Notes: generated by a model not told the origin, from the sequence alone. Positions 1 to 7,593 are shown, numbered from the stretch's first letter. The stretch is DNA of 64,000 nucleotides from Pseudoruegeria sp. SHC-113 (GCF_025376885.1 NZ_JAHUBR010000001.1:1612001-1676000); one strand, 5' to 3'. Program-made: numbers and translations.

Positions 1-341
1 AATCGAACCCGCTGGGTATCCGTCGTCGGTTTCGCGGCCCCCGGGCCCGACATCGCACCGCCGCCATCATCGGCCGCTTCCACGACCGACAGTTCGCCAA
101 TGGCGCCATCCTTGTAGGCGATGCAGCGCCAGACCGTTCCGCCACCATCTTCGAGCATCACGAGCGTTCCGGCTTCGGAGAACTCCGAACTCAGCACCTT
201 GCCGGACGCTCCGTCAGGTCCGCCGACCACCCTGAGCTGATCGATGCACGCGTTGTCCGCATAGGACATGGCAATCGCCGTTCCAGCAAACAGGGGAGTT
301 GCGAGTAGAGATATGCAAGTGACGAAGGCCAAATGGCGCAT
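1..341 (-). CDS. Secreted hypothetical protein, partial (C-terminus outside window)
   Basis: The open frame begins at an ATG at 341, preceded by AAGGA about five bases upstream, and runs off the left edge of the window. About 113 residues are visible. The first 24 form a typical Sec signal peptide (basic start MRH, hydrophobic core, ending around AGTAIA). The mature part holds two cysteines, in NACIDQL and TVWRCIAY, which could form a disulfide in the periplasm. I do not recognise a named domain. It resembles small exported proteins common in roseobacters. It is transcribed leftward, divergent from the rightward cluster that starts near 1135. Confidence 0.7.
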   Translation of the reverse strand, partial: MRHLAFVTCISLLATPLFAGTAIAMSYADNACIDQLRVVGGPDGASGKVLSSEFSEAGTLVMLEDGGGTVWRCIAYKDGAIGELSVVEAADDGGGAMSGPGAAKPTTDTQRVR

Positions 342-538
342 GTGCTTCCTTTCTGGAAAAACCGGCTTCACAACATTTCCGAGCTAAACACCCGAGTGAG
401 TTCCACCCAGCCTGCAATTCGTCCGGATTCGGGACAAGCGGTTTTCCACATCGTTCAGGACGATCCGGTTGCTCGCGTCCGCCAACACTCAAAGAAGTTC
501 GCGCCGGGACAACGTGGTACGCCAGCGTGAACTCTCGC

Positions 539-1003
539 TCAGAGGCCATCCAGCCCGAGGCCTTGGGCGAGTGACTCGGCCTCGTCCCTGCCCAATGCAA
601 GGACGAAGCTGTCACCCTCAATGCCTTCGGCGATGTTGACCGAGCGGACCAGGTTTCCATCCACCCGGATGTCGAGTGTGCCGCCAACGGAGGCCTTGGT
701 GAATGCCGCGAGGGCCGCGGCAACGTCCGGTGCCAATCTCAATTCGACCAGCGACTGACCGTCCGCATCTTCGCGTATTTCGCCACCGACAACCTCCTGC
801 GCCGTGATCACTATCGGTCCAAGCTGAAGGGGCGCCGTGGCCTTTTCAACCACGCAAATCGGGTGGATGCCGGGATTCCGACCTCCGCCGAGATCGAGGC
901 ACTGGTCGAGATACGCCGCCTTCTGCATCTCCGCGCCGGCCCAGAAAGCGGCCCCGAGCGCTGCGATGAGGATGGCGGCCGATGCTTTTCGTCCCAAAGG
1001 CAT
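539..1003 (-). CDS. Exported protein with a SecDF P1-head-like domain
   Basis: 154 residues. The ATG at 1003 has a strong GGGAGG site seven bases upstream. Residues 1-25 form an uncleaved anchor or signal peptide. Residues about 85-150 read like the head of the first periplasmic domain of SecD: a strand with VELRLAP, a helix, then VGGTLDIRVDGNLVRS and a closing stretch ending EAESLAQGL. The same order is visible in the genuine SecD at 27625 (residues about 290-355), where the protein reads FAIVLDGEVISAP. No SecD transmembrane bundle is present. A stand-alone domain suggests a periplasmic binding or chaperone role, which is inference. Two cysteines (residues about 35 and 50) may pair. Confidence 0.65.
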   Translation of the reverse strand: MPLGRKASAAILIAALGAAFWAGAEMQKAAYLDQCLDLGGGRNPGIHPICVVEKATAPLQLGPIVITAQEVVGGEIREDADGQSLVELRLAPDVAAALAAFTKASVGGTLDIRVDGNLVRSVNIAEGIEGDSFVLALGRDEAESLAQGLGLDGL

Positions 1004-1134
1004 CCAAAGTCCTCCCTGTTTGAAACCTCGTCAAGGCGGTTGGGAACGCCTGAGCTTGGGGCTTGACCTGTCCTGAATGCTTCTATGTGCTGACAGAACG
1101 ACATGAAAAGAAACACGGATGGGGGATGGTCGCC

Positions 1135-1650
1135 ATGGGGTTCGTGCAATCGATCAAGGTCTGCCTTTCGAAATACGCCGTCTTTTCAGGACGGGCGACG
1201 CGGTCCGAGTACTGGTGGTTTGCGCTCTTCGTCATCCTGAGCAGCATCGTCCTGGCATTTCTGGACCAGACTATCTTCGGCACCAACCCGGACACCGGCA
1301 ACGGTGCCAATGTCCTCAACTCGGGATTTCAACTCGCGGTCCTTTTGCCGATGCTCGCCGCCGGCTGGCGCCGTTTACACGATACCGGGCGCCCGGGATG
1401 GTATCTTCTTCTGCCAATGGCGTTGGGAGTGGCGACCATGATTGCGCTTCTGAGCGGCGTTGCGGTCTTCTCGGTCCTGGAAGGCGGGGTGGACGACCCG
1501 GAGGTGCTCCGCGGACCTGCAGCATTCCTCGGCTTGACCGGGATGATCGTGGTGTGGGGGCTGCAACTGGTCCTGTCTGTCATGATGATCTGGTGGCTGA
1601 CCCGGCCGTCGCAGGAGGGGAAGAACGCATATGGCCCATCCGCGGCGTGA
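1135..1650 (+). CDS. DUF805 family inner-membrane protein
   Basis: 171 residues from the ATG at 1135, which has GGGGGA eight bases upstream. An ATG at 1126 and an upstream in-frame ATG are less well placed. The DUF805 hallmarks are clear: the N-terminal FSGRATRSEYWWF segment, then four hydrophobic helices, with the conserved WRRLHDTGRPGW loop in the middle and a short polar tail. DUF805 proteins are small four-helix inner-membrane proteins of unknown function, often found in mobile or phage-derived regions. This is the first gene of a rightward row of envelope proteins (1135-3652). Confidence 0.9.
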   Translation: MGFVQSIKVCLSKYAVFSGRATRSEYWWFALFVILSSIVLAFLDQTIFGTNPDTGNGANVLNSGFQLAVLLPMLAAGWRRLHDTGRPGWYLLLPMALGVATMIALLSGVAVFSVLEGGVDDPEVLRGPAAFLGLTGMIVVWGLQLVLSVMMIWWLTRPSQEGKNAYGPSAA

Positions 1651-1694
1651 ATGACGTGCCAGATTGACCTGTCGGTGATGGAGGGGAAACTCAA

Positions 1695-2465
1695 ATGAAG
1701 CACAAGATATCCTTGGGGCTTGCCTTGGCCGTCGGTGTTGCTATGCCTGTCCTGGCCGAATGGACTTTCGTAGCCAGCCCAACGGCCAATGCGTTCATTC
1801 AATCCAATAATTCGTCGCTGGAACTTCAATGTGACCGGATCCGTTTCGCGCCCGCAGGTTATGAGGACAGCAAGGACATAGTGGCCAATCAGGGCCTGTC
1901 CATCCGTTTCATGAAGGACGGCACGACCGAAGTTGGTGCCTTCCATGTCGGGCAGGACAACGGCAAAGTTCGGATCGTTGACAATTTCCCGGTCGAGATC
2001 TCGTTCAACGATACGCAGGATTACGGCTTCGTTCTCGATCAGTTGGCGGCAAATGCCTCGGTCAACCTTTCCATGATCGATCAGGACGTCACCTACGGGA
2101 TCTTCGACCTGACTGGGTCGAGCGCGGTCATCAAGTCGCTGAGATCCGCCTGTGGCGGGGCGGCACAGGAGACTGCGAGCACCGAGGCTCCCGAAGGTGT
2201 TGTCTATTGCGGTGGCGGTGCGGTGCAACGCCAGATCGAATACGTGATCCTCGACACCCCGGATGACGAATGGGATGCGTTGCTGACCGTGAACGGTGAG
2301 GTCACCCGCGCCATGACAGCCTATAGCTTCTTTGGCAATGCAGAAGCGCCGAAAGGGTTTGTCGTTGCGCTCCTTGGCGAGGATCGATCGGAAACGCTGG
2401 TCTTCCGTGATGGTGGCAAGGACTGGCTGGAATACGGGGACTACCAGTATGACAAGTGCAACTGA
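1695..2465 (+). CDS. Secreted hypothetical protein
   Basis: 256 residues. The ATG at 1695 is preceded by GGAGGGG with good spacing. Residues 1-21 are a signal peptide ending near VLAE. The mature protein has two parts: an N-terminal region with CDRIRF, and after a linker rich in E, A and T (about 152-165) a C-terminal part beginning VVYCGGG. Four or five cysteines suggest disulfides. No known domain is recognised. The gene sits between the DUF805 gene and another exported protein (2510), all rightward, so they are probably co-transcribed. Confidence 0.75.
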   Translation: MKHKISLGLALAVGVAMPVLAEWTFVASPTANAFIQSNNSSLELQCDRIRFAPAGYEDSKDIVANQGLSIRFMKDGTTEVGAFHVGQDNGKVRIVDNFPVEISFNDTQDYGFVLDQLAANASVNLSMIDQDVTYGIFDLTGSSAVIKSLRSACGGAAQETASTEAPEGVVYCGGGAVQRQIEYVILDTPDDEWDALLTVNGEVTRAMTAYSFFGNAEAPKGFVVALLGEDRSETLVFRDGGKDWLEYGDYQYDKCN

Positions 2466-2509
2466 CGGATTGGCGTGACGTAGAACCGCAAAAGCAGGCG
2501 GCCAAAGCC

Positions 2510-2986
2510 ATGAGATTCATCGGGGTTTGGGCCGCATCCTCGCTTGCTCTGATCACGCCGGCATTGTCCGCCGATGTGTCCGAACTGCCCGAACAACTGC
2601 AGCAAAAAGTCGAGACGGCCCGGCAGGCTTGCGCAGATTTCGAAGACGGCGCCTTCCACCTCGAATGGGAGGCCGTTGACCGGATCGACCTGGACGGCGA
2701 TCTGAGCCGCGACTGGGTGCTGAACGAGCGCGGCTTCTCCTGTTCGACGGCCGCATCGCTTTACTGCGGCACCGGTGGATGCATGTCGCATTTCCTCGTG
2801 GAAGATGTCCTCCAGTCCCTGTTGAATCAGGGATGGGGCCTGGCAGATCTCGGGCCGAACAGGATCCTTCTGTCGGATGTCCATGGCTCGCAATGCGGCG
2901 GCATCAACCCGACTCCTTGTGTGACGGCTAGCACATGGGACAGCGACGAGAAACAATGGCGAACGACTGCCGCCGAGTGGGAGTGA
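2510..2986 (+). CDS. Secreted cysteine-containing hypothetical protein
   Basis: 158 residues from the ATG at 2510. An in-frame ATG at 2456 exists but would put 18 polar residues in front of the signal peptide, so it is not chosen. Residues 1-22 are a signal peptide (MRFIGVW to ALSAD). The mature protein holds five or six cysteines and the motif LYCGTGGCMSHF, followed by an acidic aromatic tail. Such small exported proteins with a DLDGD-type acidic stretch (IDLDGDLSRDWV, resembling an FG-GAP/dockerin-like calcium loop) are frequent in roseobacters but uncharacterised. Confidence 0.75.
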   Translation: MRFIGVWAASSLALITPALSADVSELPEQLQQKVETARQACADFEDGAFHLEWEAVDRIDLDGDLSRDWVLNERGFSCSTAASLYCGTGGCMSHFLVEDVLQSLLNQGWGLADLGPNRILLSDVHGSQCGGINPTPCVTASTWDSDEKQWRTTAAEWE

Positions 2987-3062
2987 CCCGCGTGGGAAAG
3001 CCGATCGACGGCCTCGTAGCGTTTTGCACTACTCTGCGCGGCGCAGGATGGAGGGTACGGAC

Positions 3063-3281
3063 ATGAGCAAGCTGACGCTCATCTCTCTTGTATTGCTATG
3101 CTTGGGCCTTGCGCTTTGGGCGGGATACGCGGCGCAGGGATCATATGTCGACGAGGACGGCATCCTGCAGGAGCCTTTCCACCTGCTGGCCCTTGGCTGG
3201 CTTTTCGTCTTGGCCGTAGGGGTCACCCTGGCGGGCGCGCTGGTCGTCCGTATCATCAAGAAATGGAGGACCCCAAAATGA
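3063..3281 (+). CDS. DUF3955-like small membrane protein
   Basis: 72 residues from the ATG at 3063, preceded by GGAGGGTACGGAC. Two transmembrane helices (about 4-24 and 42-64) flank a short loop with YVDEDGILQEPF. That loop is the recognisable signature of the DUF3955 family of tiny two-helix membrane proteins, whose function is unknown. The C-terminus is basic (IIKKWRTPK), placing both ends in the cytoplasm. The stop codon overlaps the start of the next gene (ATGA, 3278-3281), so the two are translationally coupled. Confidence 0.7.
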   Translation: MSKLTLISLVLLCLGLALWAGYAAQGSYVDEDGILQEPFHLLALGWLFVLAVGVTLAGALVVRIIKKWRTPK

Positions 3282-3652
3282 AGACCCGCTTCACACATCG
3301 CGATTCCTCCACCGACCGGTTTGTGCCGTCAATTAACGCAAGCACGCGCCTGAGCGCTGTCGGCTTGCTGTTATGTGCCGGAATGTTCGCCGGTTGCAGC
3401 GAGCCGGCGCCGAGCGGCGGGATCAGCGAGCCAGACCCTGATCTGGTTTTCGTGAGGGGCTACCGTTCCGCTGATGACGACTGCAAACTCACTGGCGAGT
3501 CCGGCTTCACGGTCGAGTTCCTGGATGATGCGGCAGACCTCGTCACATGCTCGATGGGGAGTGCAGCGGCAGCAACGTTGGTGTCCGAAACCTCGGCCTC
3601 GTTGGTCACGCAGACCAATAGCTACACTCTCTACTCCGTGCCGCGCCGTTGA
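3278..3652 (+). CDS. Putative lipoprotein of unknown function
   Basis: 124 residues. The ATG at 3278 overlaps the previous stop. A long polar N-terminus (about 25 residues) precedes a hydrophobic stretch that ends in a lipobox, AGMFAGC, with the lipidated cysteine near residue 43. This suggests outer- or inner-membrane attachment. The mature part is about 80 residues with a pair of further cysteines and a serine/threonine-rich end. No domain is recognised. An internal start nearer the hydrophobic stretch is possible, but no good ribosome site was seen there. Confidence 0.65.
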   Translation: MKTRFTHRDSSTDRFVPSINASTRLSAVGLLLCAGMFAGCSEPAPSGGISEPDPDLVFVRGYRSADDDCKLTGESGFTVEFLDDAADLVTCSMGSAAAATLVSETSASLVTQTNSYTLYSVPRR

Positions 3653-4047
3653 GCCGGTCGCCCTCTCCCGATGTCTTGTAAAGCCAAGGGCCATGGATGA
3701 GCCACCGCAGAGCAAACACCGAGCTGCCCGCACCATTTCTTCAACACATCGTCCTGAGATACGATGTCCTTGAGAGAAAATCCGGCGATCCGTGCGACCT
3801 GCCTTGGCTGGATCAAGACGTGTTCGAGTTGCGGTTCACGACTCAGGTGACCATTCTGGTCAGCGGGAGTGGCATTGGGACATCGACCTTGGTGGAGGCC
3901 ATCGCGGCGCTCAGTGGCTATGACGAGGCCGAGGGGCGGCAAGAGCTATCGCCAAGTCGATCACGCCCGGGGGATCGACCAGAGCGGTGCCGGGTTGGCC
4001 GACGCACTCCGGGCGAGCTGGCTCCCCAAGGTGACAAATGGTTGGTT

Positions 4048-4057
4048 CTTCAAGGCG
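4048..4057. repeat. Left 10-bp target-site duplication of the IS
   Basis: CTTCAAGGCG directly abuts the left IS end and is repeated at 5569-5578 directly after the right end. In the host gene it encodes part of FFKA, and one copy restores the reading frame. Confidence 0.85.
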
Positions 4058-4122
4058 TGTCTGACGTCAGCGCCAATGGGACAGTTTAGGGCGATTTGAT
4101 AAGAGGGGGTTTCTGGCTCATC
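4058..4122 (+). repeat. Left terminal inverted repeat of the IS
   Basis: Begins TGTCTGACGTCAG, then TGGGACAGTT, and ends TTCTGGCTCATC. It matches the reverse complement of 5508-5568 with small gaps. The orfA ribosome site lies just inside it. Confidence 0.8.
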
Positions 4123-4142
4123 GTAACCACCAAGGAGTGGAG

Positions 4143-4517
4143 ATGAGACAGAAACCCGGAACCAGGCAGAGCCACGGCGAGAAAGTCGTCAAGGACATCC
4201 GCCGTGCGACCCGCAAACAATATTCGGCAGAGGAGAAGATCAGGATCGTGCTGGACGGTCTGAAGGGCGAGGACAGCATTGCCGAGCTGTGCCGCCGTGA
4301 AGGCATTGCCCAGAGCCTCTATTACAGTTGGTCCAAGGAATTCCTCGAGGCTGGGAAGAAGCGCCTAGCGGGCGACACGGCGCGTGCGGCAACGTCGAGC
4401 GAGGTCAAGGATCTGCGCCGAGAGGCCCGTGATCTGAAGGAGGTCGTGGCCGAGCAGGCCCTCGAACTGCGGTTGCTCAAAAAAAGCATGATCGCGGATG
4501 GGGGCGACGACGAATGA
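4143..4517 (+). CDS. IS3-type transposase OrfA (HTH subunit)
   Basis: 124 residues from the ATG at 4143, which has AAGGAG five bases upstream; a GTG at 4137 lies inside that site and is not chosen. The protein has a helix-turn-helix (YSAEEKIRIVLDGLKGEDSI, then AELCRREGI and LYYSWSKEFL) and a leucine-rich coiled coil toward the end (EVKDLRREARDLKEVVAEQ). This is the usual layout of IS3-family OrfA, which binds the terminal repeats and multimerises with OrfAB. The stop overlaps the orfB start (ATGA, 4514-4517). A run of seven A at 4479-4485 could allow a -1 shift into orfB. Confidence 0.9.
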   Translation: MRQKPGTRQSHGEKVVKDIRRATRKQYSAEEKIRIVLDGLKGEDSIAELCRREGIAQSLYYSWSKEFLEAGKKRLAGDTARAATSSEVKDLRREARDLKEVVAEQALELRLLKKSMIADGGDDE

Positions 4518-5494
4518 GGGATCCCGCATCCGAGAAACTGGAGATCATCCGCCTCGTCGAAGGATCGCATCTGCCGACCAAGCGCACGTTGGACAAGCTC
4601 GGCATCCCCAGGACCACCTTCTATCGCTGGTATGACCGGTATCTGGCCGACGGGCCCGAGGCGCTTGAGGATCGTAGCCCCAGGCCATCGCGGGTCTGGA
4701 ACCGCATTCCCGAGCCGGTGCGCGAGAAGATCAAGGAGCTCGCCCTGCAGGAAAGCGAGCTGTCGCCGCGTGAACTGGCCATTCAGTTCACCGACACTGA
4801 AAAGTATTTTGTATCAGAGGCTTCGGTCTATCGCATCCTCAAGTCTTACGACCTGATCACCAGCCCGGCCTATGTGGTTCTGTCGGCAGCCGACGAGTTC
4901 CGGGACAAGACCACACGGCCAAACCAGCTCTGGCAGACCGACTTCACCTACCTGAAGGTCATCGGCTGGGGCTGGTTCTATCTCAGCACCATCCTCGATG
5001 ATTACAGCCGTTACATCATCGCCTGGAAGCTCTGCACGACGATGAAGTCGGGCGACGTGACCGACACGCTGGACCTGGCGCTGCAAGCCTCGGGCTGCGA
5101 TCAGGCAACGGTCTTGCACAAGCCGCGCCTGCTCTCCGACAACGGCGCCAGTTACATCTCGGGCGAACTGGCCGACTGGCTGGAAGATCGGCAGATGGAT
5201 CATGTCCGCGGGGCGCCATACCATCCGCAGACCCAGGGTAAGATCGAACGTTGGCACCAGACCCTGAAGAACCGCATTCTGCTGGAGAACTACTATCTTC
5301 CGGGCGATCTCAGGCAGAAGATCGACGCCTTCGTCGAGCATTACAACCATCGGCGCTACCACGAGAGCCTGCAGAACCTCACCCCGGCCGACGTCTACTT
5401 CGGGCGCGGCCAAACCATCCTGAAACAAAGAGAAAGGATCAAACGACAGACAATCGAAACCCGGCGCTTGCTTCACCGCAAATCCGCCGCATAA
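4514..5494 (+). CDS. IS3-type transposase OrfB (DDE integrase core)
   Basis: 326 residues. An N-terminal helical HTH region (LDKLGIPRTTFYRWYDRY, about 25-42) is followed by an rve integrase core. The catalytic triad is visible: D in QTDFTYLK (about 143), D in LLSDNGASY (about 209) and E in GKIERWHQTLK (about 245), with the usual 35-residue D-to-E spacing. It carries out cleavage and strand transfer of the element. The frame is intact. It begins inside the end of orfA, so it can be made by coupling at ATGA or, as in other IS3 members, as a frameshift fusion. Confidence 0.93.
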   Translation: MRDPASEKLEIIRLVEGSHLPTKRTLDKLGIPRTTFYRWYDRYLADGPEALEDRSPRPSRVWNRIPEPVREKIKELALQESELSPRELAIQFTDTEKYFVSEASVYRILKSYDLITSPAYVVLSAADEFRDKTTRPNQLWQTDFTYLKVIGWGWFYLSTILDDYSRYIIAWKLCTTMKSGDVTDTLDLALQASGCDQATVLHKPRLLSDNGASYISGELADWLEDRQMDHVRGAPYHPQTQGKIERWHQTLKNRILLENYYLPGDLRQKIDAFVEHYNHRRYHESLQNLTPADVYFGRGQTILKQRERIKRQTIETRRLLHRKSAA

Positions 5495-5507
5495 TCACAC
5501 CAACCAG

Positions 5508-5568
5508 ATGAGCCAGACCCTCTCTTAGATCAGGCCGCCAACTGGCCCAAAAACTCTGACGACGGACA
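5508..5568 (-). repeat. Right terminal inverted repeat of the IS
   Basis: Read on the minus strand it begins TGTCCGTCGTCAG, then TGGGCCAGTT and TGATCTAAGAG, and ends TCTGGCTCATC, matching the left end. Confidence 0.8.
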
Positions 5569-5578
5569 CTTCAAGGCG
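5569..5578. repeat. Right 10-bp target-site duplication of the IS
   Basis: CTTCAAGGCG, the second copy of 4048-4057, is followed directly by the continuation of the ATPase frame (GAA ACA TTT). Confidence 0.85.
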
Positions 5579-5664
5579 GAAACATTTTGCTCCGTGGCCC
5601 GCTACCTAGATATCGCCGCCCAGGATAGAGGCAATGCCACCCGGACTTTCTGTCATGTGTCCGC

Positions 5665-5959
5665 CATCAATCACTCGAACCGGATGGTCGTCTCCGATCC
5701 AGTCCTCCAACCACTCCGGGAAAACGTCACCTGCTCGCGGTCAACGCACTCGATAAAGCCCAACATGCCCGCCTCCAATTACTGAACGCGAGTATACTCA
5801 AGGACCGAGTTTTCACACAGCCTCGGCCCAGTACGGCCGTTAGTCAACACTCAAAGCGGACGGCCGCTAAGGGCACCTTGTTCGGCAAAAAGTGCTGGTC
5901 CCAGGTGGGTTTTATCATCCGTTTTGTGCAAGCTGCACTCTTAATGGCGATTGAAGCAA
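5665..5959. other. Non-coding stretch after the ATPase remnant
   Basis: About 295 bases between the last recognisable ATPase codons and the end of the leftward envelope cluster. No gene, RNA or convincing hairpin is seen. It probably contains the decayed 3' half of the ATPase gene. Confidence 0.5.
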
Positions 5960-7045
5960 TTAGCGCTCTCGCAGTTGCCCACGTAGCGCAGCAACTGCCG
6001 ACGGAAGATCGTCCTCGAAACCGGTAATGAACGTCTGCTGGATCGCAGCATTCAAGGCGTCGTCGGCGGCTGCCTCGGCAGCGGTGGCCGACCCGGAAAG
6101 GGTCTCGAACTCTTCGAAGGCTTCAAGGATCAGGAGTGGCTCGCGCAGGATGCCCTGAACCGTCATGCTGATCGACATATGTTCGACCTGGTTGTTGTTT
6201 TCCGGCGGGCCAACGAATTCGGGCGCAAAGCCGGAAACGCCCCAGATAGTTGAGTTGTCCAGTGCGATCCCGGTTTCGTATTGCCAGATCGTTCCGACAT
6301 GGAACCGCGTGGTGAATCCGTGGTTGAACAGCTTGATATGTGTCAGTGGGTTGCGGCGCGACGATCCCACAATCAGTTGCTGCCAGAGGTAGAGGGCCGC
6401 CTGCTCCCTTCCGCGAATGTACTCGGAGGTCTCCAACATGTGCTCCGGCGGAACTGCATCAATCAGTTTGATGGCCGGATCGAACAGGTCAAGCGCCGTG
6501 TCGAGCGCCGTGTCATCAGTGCCGACCCCTGACGTCTCGGCCAACTTGAAGGCGTGAAACCGGGTGTAGGCCCCGCCGAGCGCTTCAAGGTATGGTTCAC
6601 CCTCTGCCGCGGCAAGCGCGTCGACAACGCGATAGGCGTCCCAACCATCCGCTCGCAACTGGTCGGTATCTACGTCCCAGAAAGTGGATGGAATCTGGCG
6701 CCCCAAGTCGCCGGTTAGAAGCGCGAGCACCCGGAGGCCTTCGGCATATTCCATCAGTTGTTCAGACGTGACCTCACCGTCATCGAGGCGGGCGAGATGG
6801 CCGGAGATAAAAATGTCGCCCAGAAGTGGCTCTTCGCTCAGCCCTGCATCTCGCAACGCCTGTTCCACTTGAACTCGGGTCGCCTCGGCAACAGGCGCCG
6901 GGCCTATTTCGCCTTGGGAAATCGCGCTTCCTTCCAGCCGTTGCTCCGGAAGCCCAAAGAACAGGAAACGAACCTGTGGAACGGCCAGAACGACGACCGC
7001 AAGCGCCAGACAGGACAAGGCCCCGATCCATGCCAACCGTCTCAT
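5960..7045 (-). CDS. Membrane-anchored periplasmic protein of unknown function
   Basis: 361 residues. The ATG at 7045 has no strong ribosome site, which fits translation within an operon. One N-terminal transmembrane helix (about 5-25) is followed by a mostly alpha-helical, acidic soluble domain predicted in the periplasm. The protein has no cysteine after residue 12. Segments such as FWDVDTDQLRADGWDAYRVV and HIKLFNHGFTTRFHVGTIW are distinctive, but I cannot name a family. It is the last gene of a leftward group with a metalloprotease (10114), a small exported protein (7593) and a small lipoprotein (7306), which suggests a shared envelope role. Confidence 0.7.
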   Translation of the reverse strand: MRRLAWIGALSCLALAVVVLAVPQVRFLFFGLPEQRLEGSAISQGEIGPAPVAEATRVQVEQALRDAGLSEEPLLGDIFISGHLARLDDGEVTSEQLMEYAEGLRVLALLTGDLGRQIPSTFWDVDTDQLRADGWDAYRVVDALAAAEGEPYLEALGGAYTRFHAFKLAETSGVGTDDTALDTALDLFDPAIKLIDAVPPEHMLETSEYIRGREQAALYLWQQLIVGSSRRNPLTHIKLFNHGFTTRFHVGTIWQYETGIALDNSTIWGVSGFAPEFVGPPENNNQVEHMSISMTVQGILREPLLILEAFEEFETLSGSATAAEAAADDALNAAIQQTFITGFEDDLPSAVAALRGQLRER

Positions 7046-7072
7046 GACTTATCCGGGCACTGGACGAAGTGA

Positions 7073-7306
7073 CTAGTTCGCAAGCGCATCGAAATCGGAT
7101 GTATCCACATCGGCGACGGCTTCCTGTGCGATCGCATCGTAATCCGTCGCCTTGTTGGTTTCTTCAGCGGCTTCGGCTGCAAGCGCAGCCGAGGCGCCTA
7201 TTGTCGCGGCCGTTCGGACGTCATCCTCGCTGGCACTACAGGCAGCGAGTACGCTCAATCCAAGGGCGGATGCTGCGGCCAGGACCTGTCGATTTCGCGA
7301 CATCAC
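7073..7306 (-). CDS. Small lipoprotein
   Basis: 77 residues. The start at 7306 overlaps the previous stop by four bases. The signal sequence ends in a good lipobox (LAAC, cysteine at about residue 23). The mature part is only about 55 residues, rich in alanine, aspartate and glutamate, with no recognised domain. Very short acidic lipoproteins of this kind often act as tethers or as partners of envelope enzymes. Its tight coupling to the exported protein upstream and its position in a metalloprotease cluster support that, but this is inference. Confidence 0.7.
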   Translation of the reverse strand: MMSRNRQVLAAASALGLSVLAACSASEDDVRTAATIGASAALAAEAAEETNKATDYDAIAQEAVADVDTSDFDALAN

Positions 7307-7593
7307 TTCGTGTAATCCTCGAAACCTTCGACATTGCCGCCAATAACCGTGCAGTTACCTGCGGCTTGAATTGTCGGCTGGTCCCAGTTGACATTCCAGT
7401 TCACGACGATGGTGTCGCCGTTTTCCGAAGCGGGGAACACCGAAATCGCAGCATTGGGCAGATCCGCGAACTCGGGAACTTGCCAAAGGTAGTCGTGACA
7501 GGTCTTGAGGGCATTGGTTGTCTGCCTGTCAAAGGCTTGGGCAGCATTGGCTGCAACCACGAATACAAGGCAGGCGCCGATAGGTTTTAGCAT
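7303..7593 (-). CDS. Small exported protein
   Basis: 96 residues from the ATG at 7593. A longer frame upstream has no signal peptide, whereas this start gives MLKPIGACLVFVV followed by a cleavage site near AQAFD. The mature part (about 75 residues) has two cysteines (KTCHDY and GNCTVIGG), likely paired, and a tryptophan-rich central strand (VVNWNVNWDQP). No family is recognised. It is coupled to the lipoprotein gene by an overlap (7303-7306) and lies 130 bases downstream of the metalloprotease. Confidence 0.7.
   Translation of the reverse strand: MLKPIGACLVFVVAANAAQAFDRQTTNALKTCHDYLWQVPEFADLPNAAISVFPASENGDTIVVNWNVNWDQPTIQAAGNCTVIGGNVEGFEDYTK

Larger units (their letters stand above)
4058..5568 (+). 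mobile_element. IS3-type insertion sequence, 1511 bp
   Basis: The element is bounded by TGTC...GACA ends and imperfect terminal inverted repeats of about 60 bp (left 4058-4122, right 5508-5568). The shared blocks are TGTC, CGTCAG, TGGG-CAGTT, TGAT, AAGAG and TCTGGCTCATC. It carries two overlapping genes: an HTH orfA and a DDE orfB. Both copies of CTTCAAGGCG flank it exactly, and its removal repairs the interrupted ATPase gene. That fixes the ends by two independent criteria. Ten base pairs is longer than the 3-5 bp usual for the IS3 family. Both transposase frames are intact, so the element may still be active. Confidence 0.9.
3697..5664 (+). pseudogene. AAA-family ATPase pseudogene, frameshifted and split by an IS
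   Basis: Two pieces of one gene flank the IS. The left piece (3697-4057) starts with the N-terminal strand of small stand-alone AAA ATPases and a decayed P-loop, SGSGIGTST, where the Walker lysine is threonine. The frame then shifts near 3940 to GGKSYRQVDHARGID and LRASWLPKVTNGWFFKA. The right piece (5569 on) continues AETFCSVARYLDIAAQDRG, then shifts again at DFLSC. Removing the IS and one 10-bp repeat rejoins GWFFKA and ETFCSVARYLD exactly in frame. The Walker B half is lost. The family is recognised from its usual order (P-loop, DH-IDxSG, LRASWLPK, FFRAExFFxVARYLD), so the gene is dead. Confidence 0.85.

Noticed and set aside
4097-5532. Shorter IS ends at TGAT...ATCA.
   Set aside because: The inverted similarity continues further out to TGTC...GACA. 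Only the longer ends give exact flanking direct repeats and a restored reading frame.
4077-5549. IS ends at TGGG...CCCA.
   Set aside because: No flanking duplication was found at these positions, and similarity extends beyond them.
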